From Cycas panzhihuaensis (Eukaryota > Cycadophyta), in contig CM041465.1 of NCBI GenBank assembly GCA_023213395.1, positions 122,829,741 to 122,893,740 of the forward strand: 64,000 bases of DNA, in the 5' to 3' direction. The translations under genes and the position numbers were made by a program. The stretch's first letter is position 1. Every line of letters starts with the position of its first letter. Shown piece after piece: positions 45,236 through 56,912 of the stretch. The notes beneath the pieces are model-generated. The model ran no database searches and had not been told where the DNA came from. It worked only from the letters and a program-made list of their open reading frames with translations.

Positions 45236-45784
45236 TGTTAAACCTTATGTTTATCTTATGTTTACATGTTAAGCTTTATGTACTTTATGTTAATGTATTA
45301 TGTGCACTTTAATGTATTATGTGCACTTTTGTACTTTAGGGGTTACTTTATCACTTAAGTGATAAAATACACACCCACTTTATGTCTAGTGACATAACGT
45401 TGTCACTTGAGGGTCAAATGACCCCCTTGCACTTTTGCTCACAAGAGCTCCCATTGGACACTTGTCCTTCATGCAAGCATGCATTGCATGATTGACACTT
45501 GTCAATCATGCAATAGCCTTTGGCCTCTCATCTCCCTCTATTTAACGAGGCCTCTCTTCATTGTTTCTCATCAAGAGTTGGAGCTACTTTGTTATTCTGT
45601 CAGTTTGCTAATCAAGCTGAGCATTCTTTGGTGGTTGGACCAATTCCAACACCACACTTTTGGTATCATTGTCTTGCTCCTCTTTCTCTCTTTGAGTTTT
45701 ATCTTGATTGATGCTTAATGCATGTTATGCTTTTATGTTTTGTTATGATCTTGGACCTATGAGGCCATTTGGCCCATTCTAACA
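45236..45784 (+). repeat. 5' LTR of D
   Basis: TGTTAAACC...TCTAACA. Differs from A by an extra TTATGTTTATC near the start and by a U3 hairpin with arms TTGCATGATTGAC and GTCAATCATGCAA (45484-45513). TATTTAA box near 45539. Confidence 0.95.
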
Positions 45785-45786
45785 TT

Positions 45787-45798
45787 TGGTATCAGAGC
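45787..45798 (+). promoter_or_regulatory. D primer binding site
   Basis: TGGTATCAGAGC, perfect initiator Met site two bases inside the LTR. Confidence 0.95.
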
Positions 45799-47652
45799 TC
45801 GGTTTGGTGGTGCTGGTTTTGTGGTGCTGGTCATAAACCTCTCTTCATTTGTCTTCAGCCATAGACCTGTGTGTACCTGTGTGTATGTTGGAGTGCATGC
45901 ACACATCTAAGTTTGTCCACACGGGGAGCCACTGAAGCTCGCACACGAGAATCATCCTGGAGCCTTGCACTGAGCTGTCCACGGAGCTGCGTGACGGGCT
46001 GGCGGAGAGTCGCACACGTCTCTGTCCACAGCCTTCACACGGGGGCCGCACGAAGATTTCCTTTCACGGAAGCCTGTCCACAACACGCATGAAGCTTGCA
46101 CGCACGGTCTTGCACGGAGTGGAACACATGTGAAGAAGCCGGAAGACCACGCGGAAGGCATCCCACGGAAAGCTCGCATGGGCCTGCACGAAAGCAATCC
46201 CACAGAAGCCACACGGACTGAAGCTATCACAAAGATGCACGGAAAAGCCTGTGCACGACACACGGAAGCCCGCATGGAGACGCACGGAAAACGCACAGCT
46301 GCCAAATCGAAAAAATCAATTTCGATTTTGGCTTAATTCTAAAAATCTTGGTATATGCAATTTAGCATATTATCAAGTATATGCTCATTTTAATCGAAGT
46401 CCCTTTTATAAAGTTCTTTTTATTAAGAGAAAAGAATTGTTAATCAAGAGGGGTCCCTTGTTTTAAAAGAAGATTTCAAGCTATTCAGTTTTTTAATTCT
46501 TACTTAAGATTTTTTCCTTAGCTTTATTTGGAGAATATCTTAAGAGATATTTTAAGTTTTTGGTGACTCAAATGCTTTGAGAGGATTGTTAGCAAGATTC
46601 ATCCTCCTTTATAAAGCTTTTTCAGGTGGCATATAAGAGTACTTTTAGTACTTTAAGAGGATTAAAATCTTCTTGGTGGATAAAGGATTCATTAAATGAC
46701 TTATGCCAAGTCATTCTCCTCTCTTTAAAGATTGAAGTTACATGACTTAAGTACTTGTAAAGACTCCCTGCGCGGTGTTCTATTGATGCAAAGTTGCAAA
46801 AAATGTTGATTTCAGGCTTCATTTTTTGTTTTTTAAGCTCTTTTAGCACTCATTTAAATGCTATAAAAGCATTAAGAGCTTAATTGAAGTGATTAATAAG
46901 CATGTTCATATTGTAAAGGTGACATTCATCACCATTTGAGCTGATTTTTAGGGACCTTGCATGGTGTCCCATAGCCTTCAAAATCTCAAAAAGGAGGCTG
47001 AAAAACTTGTACTTAATAAAATCACTCTTTCTGTTGGATTGTTGGGACTATTTTAAAGTCTCAGCAACTTGGTGCTTGGCGTTCACTTGGTGTTTGGCAT
47101 ACATTTCGTACAATTTGGCAAGTGGTTCTCTCTCTACATCAGTGTTGGAGCATTAAAATGAACCTGCTTTTGCACTCATCATCAAGTTTTTGCTTCATTT
47201 TTCACTAAGTACTAAACTCTCAAAGTACTTACACATTGTACTCAAGCACTTCAACATTTTACTTGGATTTCAAAAGCACTTAAAACACTTAATCAAGTGT
47301 TCATTATTCTCAGGTACTTGCTTCTTAAGAAGCCTCTCATTGTAAGCTTAATCAAAGCATTCACACTAAGTACATTATCCAAGTAAATGTATCTTAAAAA
47401 TTCACTTTAAAACTTTCTAAAAGTGAATTTAAAATCTGGTTGGAGAGGCTCGAAAAAGGTTTAAACCTTGCCTCTGCTACATTTAACTTGGACCAACTCA
47501 ATAGCCGAAGTCCTCCACCCCTCATCACTCCATCCAGTCGTTGGATCTTCTTGTAAAATCAGGATTGGTGGTTTCGTTAGAAGGTGGAACTTAAGCGACA
47601 AAGCTTTGAAGTTACCAAGTTATTTGCTAGCTTTTAAGCATACAAGTGAAAG
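45799..47652 (+). other. D leader with GC-rich island
   Basis: Non-coding. 45890-46310 is strikingly GC-rich for this window and built from degenerate CACGGAAGC / GCACACG words; open stretches on both strands there are composition effects. A hairpin lies at 47041-47065. Most of the conserved pre-gag block of A1 and E is missing; only its GAGGCTCGAAAAAGG...GCCTC start is present near 47445. Confidence 0.8.
47041..47065 (+). promoter_or_regulatory. D leader hairpin
   Basis: Arms GTTGGGACT and AGTCTCAGC around ATTTTAA. The two changes relative to A1 leave G-U pairs, so the RNA stem survives. Confidence 0.6.
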
Positions 47653-48723
47653 ATGGCTGCTATTAACATGCTCAATGCATGCACAATAAGATTAACAGGG
47701 CAAGAAAATTATCAAGAATGGAAGAGAATCACACAAAATCTCTTGATAATGAATGAATTCTGGGGATATGTTTCTGGGAGAATCCCCAGTCCTACACTTG
47801 TTAACGATGATGCGGACGATGTTGATTATGAACGTGTTGCTGCTTGGGAAGCCAAAGATGAGATCGCTTTAGCATTTCTTCATATGATAGTGGATGTGCA
47901 TGTGGATCAAAATATTTCTTCTGCTAAAACTTCTAAAGAAGCTTGGGACACTTTGTCCCCATTGTACGAAAGGCGAGATGAAGCTCGCATTTTGATGGTG
48001 AAAGCCAAATTGTATTTTGTTAAGTTTGTCAAGCCTATGTCGGTTTTTATTTCCTCTATTAAGGAGGTATGTAATCAACTGAATACTCTAGGTAGTCCTG
48101 CAACAAGGGATGAGCTCATCACTTCCATCACCAAAGCATTGCCAAAGGACTACAATTGCTTCATTTCATCTACCACTCGAGATGGTTCACATAAGAGGAT
48201 GACATTTAATGAACTTGAAAGCTTATTGCTTCAAGAAGTGTAGATTTATGCTAAGGACAATGAAGAACCATTTACACCAGGTGCTTTCACGGCCAAGTCA
48301 AAGGCCAAATAGATCTCCAAACCTACACTCACAAAGCAGTTTGGAAACATGAACATTGGCTTCTCTAAGTCCAATGTTGTATGTCATTATTGTGACAAAC
48401 CTGGCCACATTACACCTAATTGCAGAAAGAAGCAGGCAGATCTACGTCGACAACAGCAGCAGCAACAGCCACATCTTCAAGGACAGCGACAACAATAGCC
48501 AAGGCAACAATATCAACAAAGATTTCAGCAGCCAGAACAACAGCAAAATCCCCCTCGACCAAATCGAGGTGCCTATCGAGGAGGTCAAAGAGTAAGGGGG
48601 GGTTATAGAGGTGGCAACCAACGCCACTTTAATCAGTTTGCCGATGAAGACAAACTATTTTGTGCATATCACTCATCCAAGGATGATCACACTTGGATTG
48701 TTGATTCAGGAGCTACACAGCAT
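47653..48723 (+). pseudogene. D: Gag and protease
   Basis: Start ATG 47653 (MAAINMLNACTIRLTG). One frame throughout, continuous with integrase, broken by TAG 48241, TAG 48310 and TAG 48496; at each the A relatives support an original CAG or CAA. UBN2-type Gag, zinc knuckle CHYCDKPGHITPNC (intact CX2CX4HX4C), Gln-rich linker, RGG-type basic stretch (48560-48620) and protease site WIVDSGATQHM at about 48697-48727. Without the three stops Gag and protease would read through, which makes D the best family reference for this part. Confidence 0.93.
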
Positions 48724-49850
48724 ATGACAGGGAGTGAAGAACTCCTTTGTAATATTAAGGAAGGCAAAGGTCAATCAGTGACCTTTGGAAATAATGAATC
48801 TGTTGAGATTTCAAGCATAGGCACAATAGTTCCTTTTCACTCTTCAGAAAATCCTTCCTCCACATTTCCCAATAGTGATGCATATTTCACTCCTTCCATG
48901 GACAAAAGTTTGCTATCTGTTAGCAAGTTGGACAAGCAACAGATGAGCGTTTTATTCAAGAATGGGAAATGTATCATTAGTGACAAAAATGACCAGATCG
49001 TAGCTGTTGCATATGAGGATCAAGGTCTTTACAAATTGGATGCTAATAACATTACACTTGATTCTGCTTATTCTGGTTCCATGGTCACTATATCATTGTC
49101 AAAAATGCAATTGTGGCATCAACGTCTAGGTCACTTAAGCCTAGATAATCTGAAGCAGATGATGTACAAGAACATGGTATATGGGCTTCTGAAGATATAT
49201 GGTTCAAAACGTCTTTGCGAAGCTTGCATAATGGGGACTCAACATCATTTGCCTTTCCCTAAAGGCAAAGCTTGGCGTGCATCTTATCCATTGCAATTGA
49301 TTCACTCAGACTTATGTGGACCCATGTCCACTCAATCATTTGGAGGAGCATTGTACTACATCTCCTTCATTGATGACTTTTCTCATAAAGTCTGGGTCTA
49401 CTTCATAAAGCACAAATTAGAAGCATTCTCTAAGTTCAAAGAATTCAAAGCTGAAGTAGAAAATGAATCTGGCTATTCAATTGGAACATTAAGGACAGAT
49501 AATGGAGGTGAATTCACTTCAAATGAATTCAACCAATACTGCAAGGATAATGGGATTCGGAGACAATTTACAGTTCCTCATACTCCTCAACAAAACAGAG
49601 TCTCTGAAAGGATGAACAGAACTTTGGCCAATAAAGCCAAAACTGTGATGCATGCGAAAGGACTTCCTCGAGCTTACTGGGCCGAAGCATTTCATACAGC
49701 TGCCTATGTGGCCAACCAGAGTCCTACTTAGCCACCAACATTACACCTGAGGAGGCATGGACTGGTAAGAAACCGACTATTAGCCATTTGAGGACATTTG
49801 GGTGCACTGCATATATGCACATACCTGATCAGCAAAGGACAAAGTTAGAT
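48724..49850 (+). pseudogene. D: integrase, first part
   Basis: 335 codons in frame with Gag. HHCC domain (LWHQRLGHLSLDNL, CEACIMG), IHSDLCGP, RTDNGGEF and NRVSERMN; the Gly before Val is Arg here, but the catalytic Glu is kept. TAG at 49729 falls in a small indel (ACTTAGCC) shared in part with A3 and E. Continues degenerate to the E insertion at 49850. Confidence 0.93.
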
Positions 49851-50427
49851 TGTTAAACCTTATGTTTAAATGTTAAGTGAATGTACATTTATTTTTCATG
49901 TAATATATGCACTTTATACTTTAGGGGTGACTTATCACTTAAGTGATAAAGTGCACACCCACATTCTTTCTAGTGACTCAACGTTGTCACAAAAAGGTCA
50001 ATGGACCCTCATGCACTTGTTTGAATAATCCAAGTGATGTATGTTGGATGTTTGACACTTGTCAAACATCCAAGGCCTTAGGTGAGGATCCAAGCACTTT
50101 TGCTCATGATCCATGTGATGTATCTTGGATGTTTGACACTTGTCAAACATCCAAGGCCTTAGGTCTCTCATTTCACTCTATATAATGAGACCTCTTCTCA
50201 TTGTCTCATATGGAGACTTGGAGTTGTATTGTTATGCTATCAGTTTGCTAATCAAGTTTTTCTACTTCCCAGGTTCGACCAATTCCAACTCCACATATTC
50301 CGTATCATTTTCTCTTGCTCCTATATTTCAGTTTATGCTTTTATGCTCTCATGCTTTCATGCATTTATTGTATTGTGATTATATTTATGATCTTGGGATC
50401 AATGTGGCCTAATGCCCATTGTCAACA
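49851..50427 (+). repeat. 5' LTR of E
   Basis: TGTTAAACC...GTCAACA. U3 contains two copies of the family hairpin (50044-50073 and 50125-50154) because of an about 81-bp tandem duplication. The palindrome TTATCACTTAAGTGATAA is intact. Confidence 0.95.
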
Positions 50428-50429
50428 TT

Positions 50430-50440
50430 TGGTATCGAGC
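50430..50440 (+). promoter_or_regulatory. E primer binding site, one base short
   Basis: TGGTATCGAGC: the usual site lacking the A of CAG, as in C. Confidence 0.88.
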
Positions 50441-50582
50441 TAATGGTCTCTGTTTGAGCATATTAGTTTCTTTGTTATCTCTCACATTGGTCGGACCTCG
50501 CCAAGTCAAGAGCTCAAGACTTTGACCGCCAGGAAAGGACATCCGTATCTGCTACATCGATCGACGACTTGAAGAAGTATTC

Positions 50583-50790
50583 GGCTCGCTTTTTGAAGAC
50601 GGCCGACTCATCAATACATCGCTGAGGCGGGCGCGGTATCTGGCATCATTCCTCGACCTTTTGAAGACACCGACTCATCAATACATCGCCGAGGCGCATT
50701 GTTTGTCATTCAGCTCGACCTTTTGAAGACCGGCTCATCAATATCACGCCACCTCAATTTGTCCTTTGCTTACTTTGCCCGATCGGCATT
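50583..50790 (+). repeat. Tandem repeat in the E leader, 62-68 bp unit
   Basis: Three imperfect units marked by TTGAAGAC at 50593, 50661 and 50723, each followed by CGACTCATCAATA- or CGGCTCATCAATA-like sequence. The 50940-51130 stretch repeats GCCAGCTCATC and CCAGCTGTCA words, possibly the same motif in undisturbed form. Confidence 0.75.
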
Positions 50791-51517
50791 CGAAGCGCGA
50801 CTCATCAATTGCCGGCTCGACCATTATTGCCATTGTCTCTTGTCATTCGGCTCGGCTTAAGGCCCTTCGGCTATTCTCTAGCCCATTTCGGCTTTGACTG
50901 TCTTGCCGACTCATCCTCTACGACAAGACACAGGCATCTAATCACCTACTGCCAGCTGTCACAAATTGCCAACTCATCAGCCACTTGAAGCACCTTCATT
51001 TCCAGCTGTCACATCGCTGCCCAGTCAGCATTTGAGGCAAACTGCCAGCTCATCTAGCTGCCCTGCCAGCTGGCATCTTGTCAGTCCAGCTCATCACTGT
51101 CATAAGACTGCCAGTCCTCCCTCCAGCTCAGCATTCTTTTTTTGCATATTTTATGCTCATAAGAATTCTCTTTTGAAGTTTTTTTTAAAATTTCTTAAGG
51201 GGGGAAAAATTGTAAAAAGACTTTAAGAGTTTTTTTTAATTTCTCAACTTATAGCTGGGCTTACTTAAAGTTTTTTCTACATTAACTCTCTTGATTCTCA
51301 AAAAGTACTTGTGTACTCACTGCTTTAAGCCTTTTTTTCACACTTTCAGTCATTAGGCTTATTTATTATGATCAAGAGGAATGTTTTCATTGTAAAGGTG
51401 AAGAAATTTATCACCTAAACTCGCTTTTGGCACCTTGCATGGTGACCTTGCCCTTCTTCAGTTCAAAAAGGAAGGCTCATTGTGAAAAGTAATAAAATCA
51501 CTTGTTTTTGTTGGATG

Positions 51518-51540
51518 GTTGAGACATTTTAAGTCTCAAC
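51518..51540 (+). promoter_or_regulatory. E leader hairpin
   Basis: Arms GTTGAGAC and GTCTCAAC, loop ATTTTAA. Compared with A1, one base pair is changed on both sides (G-C to A-U). Confidence 0.7.
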
Positions 51541-52205
51541 AAATGTGGTGGAGCTTGTGTTGGACTTTGGAGCAATTTCTTGAGTACATTTTCATCACTT
51601 CATCGGTTTGTGGAGCTTAAAAGGAACCCATCATATCGTCATCAAAGGTTCCTTACATTTTGTTTTAGTACTCAAAAGTACTTCATCATTATACTCAAGC
51701 ATACATACTTGGATCTAAAACACTTATCTGGTTTGTGCTCTTTCATTGTAAGCCAAAAGGCATAAAGAAAATCCAAGTAAGAAGATTCACTCACACTTAT
51801 TTAAAAGTGAACTTAAAATCTGTTGGGGAGGCTCGAAAAGGTTCAAACCTTGCCTCTGAATTAACCTTAAGCTTGGTGCATTCCCTAGGGGACCAACCGT
51901 CACGGCGGGTGCCGACAATTAAGGTTGGTTGAAGGAACGGAGGTTCGAAAAGGGTGTTATTGGGGCTGTGAATCCCAGAAAAAGCATGGTACGTCCATGC
52001 AGATCAACCCTACACCGCCTTTGTCCTAGATTTAACTTGGTTCTCCACCTCATTAGCGAGTCCTCCACTTCTCTTCACCCCATTGGTTGTTGGATCTTCG
52101 TGTAAGATCAGGACTAGTGGTGTTGTTTGAAGGTGGATCTTAAGCGACAAAGCTCTTGAGACTTCCAAGTTATCCGCTAGCTTCAAGTGTTACTCAAGTG
52201 GAAAG

Positions 52206-53274
52206 ATGGTCGCCATACAAATGCTAAATGCTTGTACCATAAGGCTAATAGGACAAGCTAACTATCAAGAATGGAAAAGAATCACAAAAATCTCTTGATA
52301 ATGAATGAGTTACGGGGATATGTTTACGGAAGAATCCCCAATCCTACACTTATGGTTAATGATAATCACCGCACTGTGGATGTTCAACTTGTTGTCGCAT
52401 GGGAGGCCAAAGACAAATTGCTTTGGCATTCATTCGAATGGTTGTGGACATACATGTAGATCAAAATATTTCTTACGCACTATCTTCTAAAGAAGCATGG
52501 GACACCTTGTCCTCTTTGTATGAAAGGCGAGATGAAGCTCGATTTTGATGATAAAAGCTAAATTGTACTCCATTAAATTTGTAAAGCCAATGACGGCATT
52601 CATGTCCTCTATTAAGGAGGTTTGTAATGAATTAACTACTTTGGGTAGTCCGGCTACAAGAGATGAAATCGTAGCCTCCATCACAAAAGCACTACCAAAG
52701 GACTACAATGGCTTCATATCATCAACTACGAGATGGTTCACTTAGGGGATGACACCAATCAACTTGAAAGCTTATTGCTTCAAGAAGAACAAATTTATGC
52801 TAAGGATAATGAAGAACCATCTACATCGGTGCTTTCACAAAGAAAGGCAAAGACAATCAAAAATCCAACACCGCATTCACAAAGCGGTTTGGAAACATGA
52901 ACATTGGATCTTCCAAGACCAATGTCATTTGCCATTATTGTGGCATTCACGGCCACATTGCACTGAATGCAAAAGAAGCAAGCAAATCTTCGCAAACAAA
53001 GAAGAACACCCACAAGGTCAAAGACAAGAAGACCCACAAGGTCAAAGACAAGCCACGACAACAGCCCAACAGAGATTCCGGCAATCGGATCGAATAGCTT
53101 TCCCCTCGACCAAATCGAGGTGCCTATCGAGGAGGTCCACAAGGAGGGTCAAAGAAATGGCTACCAACGCCATTATAATCGGTTACAATGACGACAAACT
53201 ATTTTGTGCATTCCAATCATCCAAGGTTGACAACACTTGGATTATCGATTCAGAGCTACTCAACACATGACGGG
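52206..53274 (+). pseudogene. E: Gag and protease
   Basis: Start ATG 52206 (MVAIQMLNACTIRL). The whole of Gag can be followed by alignment to D (SSIKEVCNELTTLGSPAT, LPKDYNGFISSTT), but in several frames. The zinc knuckle reads CHYCGIHGHIAL followed by a gap; the terminal Cys is shifted out. A Lys/Thr-rich linker (KDKKTHKVKDK) replaces the Gln-rich one of the relatives. The protease site is coded near 53245 (TWIIDS then a lost base). If the gaps are artefacts, this Gag could be intact. Confidence 0.88.
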
Positions 53275-54470
53275 GAGTGAAGAACTCCTAAGCAACATCA
53301 AGGAAGGCAAAGGTCATTTAGTAACCTTTGGAAATGGTGAATCAAGCGAGGTTTCGGAATAGGCACCATAGCTCCTTTTCACTCTCCTAAAATCCTTCCT
53401 TATCATTTCCCAATAGTGATGCCTATTTCATTTCTTCTATAGAGAAGAATCGCTCTATGTTAGCCGATGAACAAGCAACATATGAGCTTACTATTCAAAA
53501 ATGGGAAATGTACCATTCGTGACAAAGATGATCGATTGTAGCTATAGCCTATGAGGATCAAGGCCTTTACAAGTTGGATGCCAATAATATTACTCTTGAT
53601 TACGCTTACTCGGTTTCACATCTTTGTCAAAAATTCGATTATGGCATCAACGTCTAGGACATTTAAGCCTAGACAATGCAAGCAGATGAGATACAAAACA
53701 TGGTGTATGGGCTTCCAAAGATGTATGGTTCAAAATGTCTTTTGAAGCTTGCATAATGGGGACACAACATCGGTGCCTTTTCCTAAAGGCAAAGCATGGC
53801 GTGCATCTTATCCTTTGCAATTAGTTCACTCGGACTTGTGTGGACCCATGTCCACCCACTCCTTTGGAGGAGCATTGTACTACATATCCTTTATTGATGA
53901 CTTCTCTCACAAAGTGCGGGTCTACTTCCTAAAGCATAAATCGAAGCCTTCTCCAAGTTCAAAGAGTTCAAGGCGGTATAGAAAATGAATCGGCTACTTA
54001 ATTGGCACATTAAGGTCGATAATGGAGGTGAATTCACTTCAAATGAATTCAACCAATTTTGCAAGGATAATGGAATTCGGAGACAACTCACGACTCCTCA
54101 TACTCCTCGGCAAAATGGAGTCTCAGAGAGGATGAATAGAACGCGTTGGCTAATAAAGCCGAACAATGATGCATGCAAAAGGGCTTCCAAGAGCTTCTTG
54201 GGCGAAGCATTTCAAGCAAGAAATTTATGTGGCCAATCAAGTCCTATGACGTAGCCGCCAATATCACACCCGAGGAGGCATGGTGCGAAAGAAGCCAACT
54301 ATCGACCACTTAAGGACATTCGGTGTCTTGCATATATGCACATACCGGATCAACAAAGAACTAAGTTGGACAAACATAGTCTTAAATGCATCTTTGTAGG
54401 ATATGCAATCCGAGCAAAGCCTACAAGTTGTATGATCGATTGGGAGGAAAATACATCTCTCAAGAGATGT
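53275..54470 (+). pseudogene. E: integrase
   Basis: Alignable to D end to end: WHQRLGHLSLDN near 53640, CEACIMG partly lost (53735), VHSDLCGPM, FIDDFSHKV, DNGGEFTSNEF and NGVSERMNRT (about 54115), then EEAW and GYAI.SKAYK. All three catalytic residues can be located (Asp near 53835, Asp near 54019, Glu near 54127) but in shifted frames. Confidence 0.88.
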
Positions 54471-56335
54471 AATCTTTGTTGAGTATGATCAAAAGAGTTG
54501 GATATGGCACCAATCCAACCCCCATTGACAAAGGGAAAAAGATTGTTGAGGACTTCCTTCCCTCAATCTTACACACCATGTTCTTCATCTCGCACCTTCG
54601 CCAACTACTTCATCCTCATTTGCTCCACTTGAACCTTCCACTTCATCTTCTGATACTCCTACACTTAGACTAGAAGATATTGAGGTTCAAGCCACATCAT
54701 TTCAGAAGTTACCTAAATGGTACACTCAAACGGTACAGGATGGTCATATCATTGAAGGAAGCGTCCATCAAAGTATCGTGACAAAACAAACTTTGCACTT
54801 ATGGTGAAGTGCTTTCTATTGATGAGCCTACTACCTTGCGGAAGCTTCACAAAGTGATAGTTGGAAAGTCGCCATGGATGAGGAGATTCAATCCATTCAT
54901 AAGAATGGTACTTGGGACTTGGTCGAATTGCCTCCACACAAGCAGGCAATCGGTTGTAAATGGGTCTACAAGACCAAAGTCCATTCGATGGGACACTCAA
55001 GCGTCGAAAGCAAGACTTGTAGCAAAGGGATTTAAACAACAAGAAGGAATCGATTACGAGGAGACCTTTGCACTGTAGCAAATATGAACACCATCGACTT
55101 CTCTTGGCCCTAGCCGCACAATGCAAATGGGCCAGATATCGATGGACGTGAAGAGCGCCTTCCTCAATGGCGATCTTCAAGAGGAGGTATACTTGGAGCA
55201 ACCTCCTGGTTACAAGGAACAAGGCAAGGAGCATTTGGTATGTCGCCTCAAGAAGGCTCTGTATGGCTTGAAGCAAGCTCCTAGGGCATGGTATGCAAAA
55301 ATCGATGAATACTTTTTGAGACATGGGTTTCATCGATCCACATCTGATCCAAACTTATACATCAAACATGAACATCACCATGTCACTTATATTGCCTTGT
55401 ATGTAGATGACTTAGTGATCACGGTGATGACACTAAGCTCATCAATGTTCTCCAAAATGATTTGAAGAGAAGTTTTGAGATGGTGATCTTGGACTTCTCC
55501 ATTACTTTCTAGGCTTTGAGGTATGGCGTGCCGGGCTATATCTTCATTTCCCAAGCAAAATATTCTTGGGACATCTTGCAGAGATCGGGATGCGGATCGC
55601 AAGACGGCGCCTACACCCATGGAGAGCGGCACCAAGCTTTCTCTCAATGAGGAAGCTACACCACAGATCCCACACTTTACCTAGCTTGATTGGGAGTCTC
55701 ATTTATCTCACCAACACTCTAGGATATTTCATTTGTTGTTGGGATTTGCTCTCGTTACGTCTCAACCCAATCGGATACCTTTGGAATGCAAAGAAGACGC
55801 ATACTCAAGTATATCAAAGGAACATTGACTTGGACTTGAGTATGTACATAAGGAGAACTTCACTTTGGAGGGGTTCTCGATTACGATTAGGCGGGATGCC
55901 AGGATAGCGTAAGATCTACCTCGGGTTCTGCTTTTACCCTTGGTACAAGAAATGTTTCATGGAGTTGCAAGAAGCAACCAAATGTTACCTTGTCCTCCAC
56001 CGCGAGAATACAAAGGCTGCGGTCAATGACTTGTGAGGCTATCTGCCCGACGGATTCTTGGTGAGCTTGGGTTTCGGCAGAATGACCGACCTTCATTGTG
56101 ACAATCAAAGTGTCCTCAAGCTAACTAAGAATCCTGTTTTTCATGCACGGACCAAGCATATTGAAGTTCACCACCATTTCATCAGGGAGCATGTACGGTG
56201 GTGAGATCACACTTCAATATCGACCAACAGAGCAACAGACGGCAGATATCTTTACCAAGCCACTTGGTAGAGACAAATTTGTAAAATTTAGAGATGGTCT
56301 TGGTGTCCGACTTAACATTGTAAACAAGAAGGGGG
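54471..56335 (+). pseudogene. E: reverse transcriptase and RNase H
   Basis: RT blocks [60 protein letters not shown] and YVDDLV (55400-55411). The longest undisturbed piece, 55121-55465, spans the catalytic core. RNase H has [39 protein letters not shown] and [12 protein letters not shown], ending at the polypurine tract. Most frame breaks coincide with CAG or CTG of relatives. Confidence 0.9.
56327..56335 (+). promoter_or_regulatory. E polypurine tract
   Basis: AGAAGGGGG directly before the LTR. Confidence 0.85.
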
Positions 56336-56912
56336 TGTTAAACCTTATGTTTAAATGTTAAGTGAATGTACATTTATTTTCATGTAATATATGCACTTTA
56401 TACTTTAGGGGTGACTTATCACTTAAGTGATAAAGTGCACACCCACATTCGTTCTAGTGACTCAACGTTGTCACAAAAAGGTCAATGGACCCTCATGCAC
56501 TTGTTTGAATAATCCAAGTGATGTATCTTGGATGTTTGACACTTGTCAAACATCCAAGGCCTTAGTGAGGATCCAAGCACTTTTGCTCATGATCCATGTG
56601 ATGTATCTTGGATGTTTGACACTTGTCAAACATCCAAGGCCTTAGGTCTCTCATTTCACTCTATATAATGAGACCTCTTCTCATTGTCTCATATGGAGAC
56701 TTGGAGTTGTATTGTTATGCTATCAGTTTGCTAATCAAGCTGTTTTCTTCTTGGGAGGTTGGACCAATTCCAACTCCACATATTGGGTATCATTTTCTCT
56801 TGCTCCTATATTTCAGTTTATGCTTTTATGCTCTCATGCTTTCATGCATTTATTGTATTGTGATTATATTTATGATCTTGGGATCAATGTGGCCTAATGC
56901 CCATTGTCAACA
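56336..56912 (+). repeat. 3' LTR of E
   Basis: 577 bp, two U3 hairpins at 56528-56557 and 56608-56637, TATATAA box, ends GTCAACA then TAGAT. Confidence 0.95.

Larger units (their letters stand above)
50441..52205 (+). other. E leader
   Basis: Non-coding. It starts with a GC-rich repeat island (50500-51130), then AT-rich sequence co-linear with A1 and D, the hairpin at 51518-51540 and the conserved block at 51825-52040. Confidence 0.8.
49851..56912 (+). mobile_element. Copia element E
   Basis: 7062 bp, plus strand, inserted in D with perfect TAGAT duplications (49846-49850, 56913-56917). Both LTRs are 577 bp and nearly identical outside one short patch, implying the youngest insertion here. 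The coding region nevertheless has dozens of one-base gaps, an odd combination discussed in the findings. Confidence 0.95.

Noticed and set aside
45845-46305. Cys/Arg-rich open frames in the D leader
   Set aside because: They arise from the GC-rich degenerate repeat island, are open in several frames at once and lie between primer site and gag.
50036-50162. CRISPR-like repeat-spacer look of the duplicated hairpins
   Set aside because: Only two units, inside an LTR of a plant copia element, and explained by one tandem duplication.
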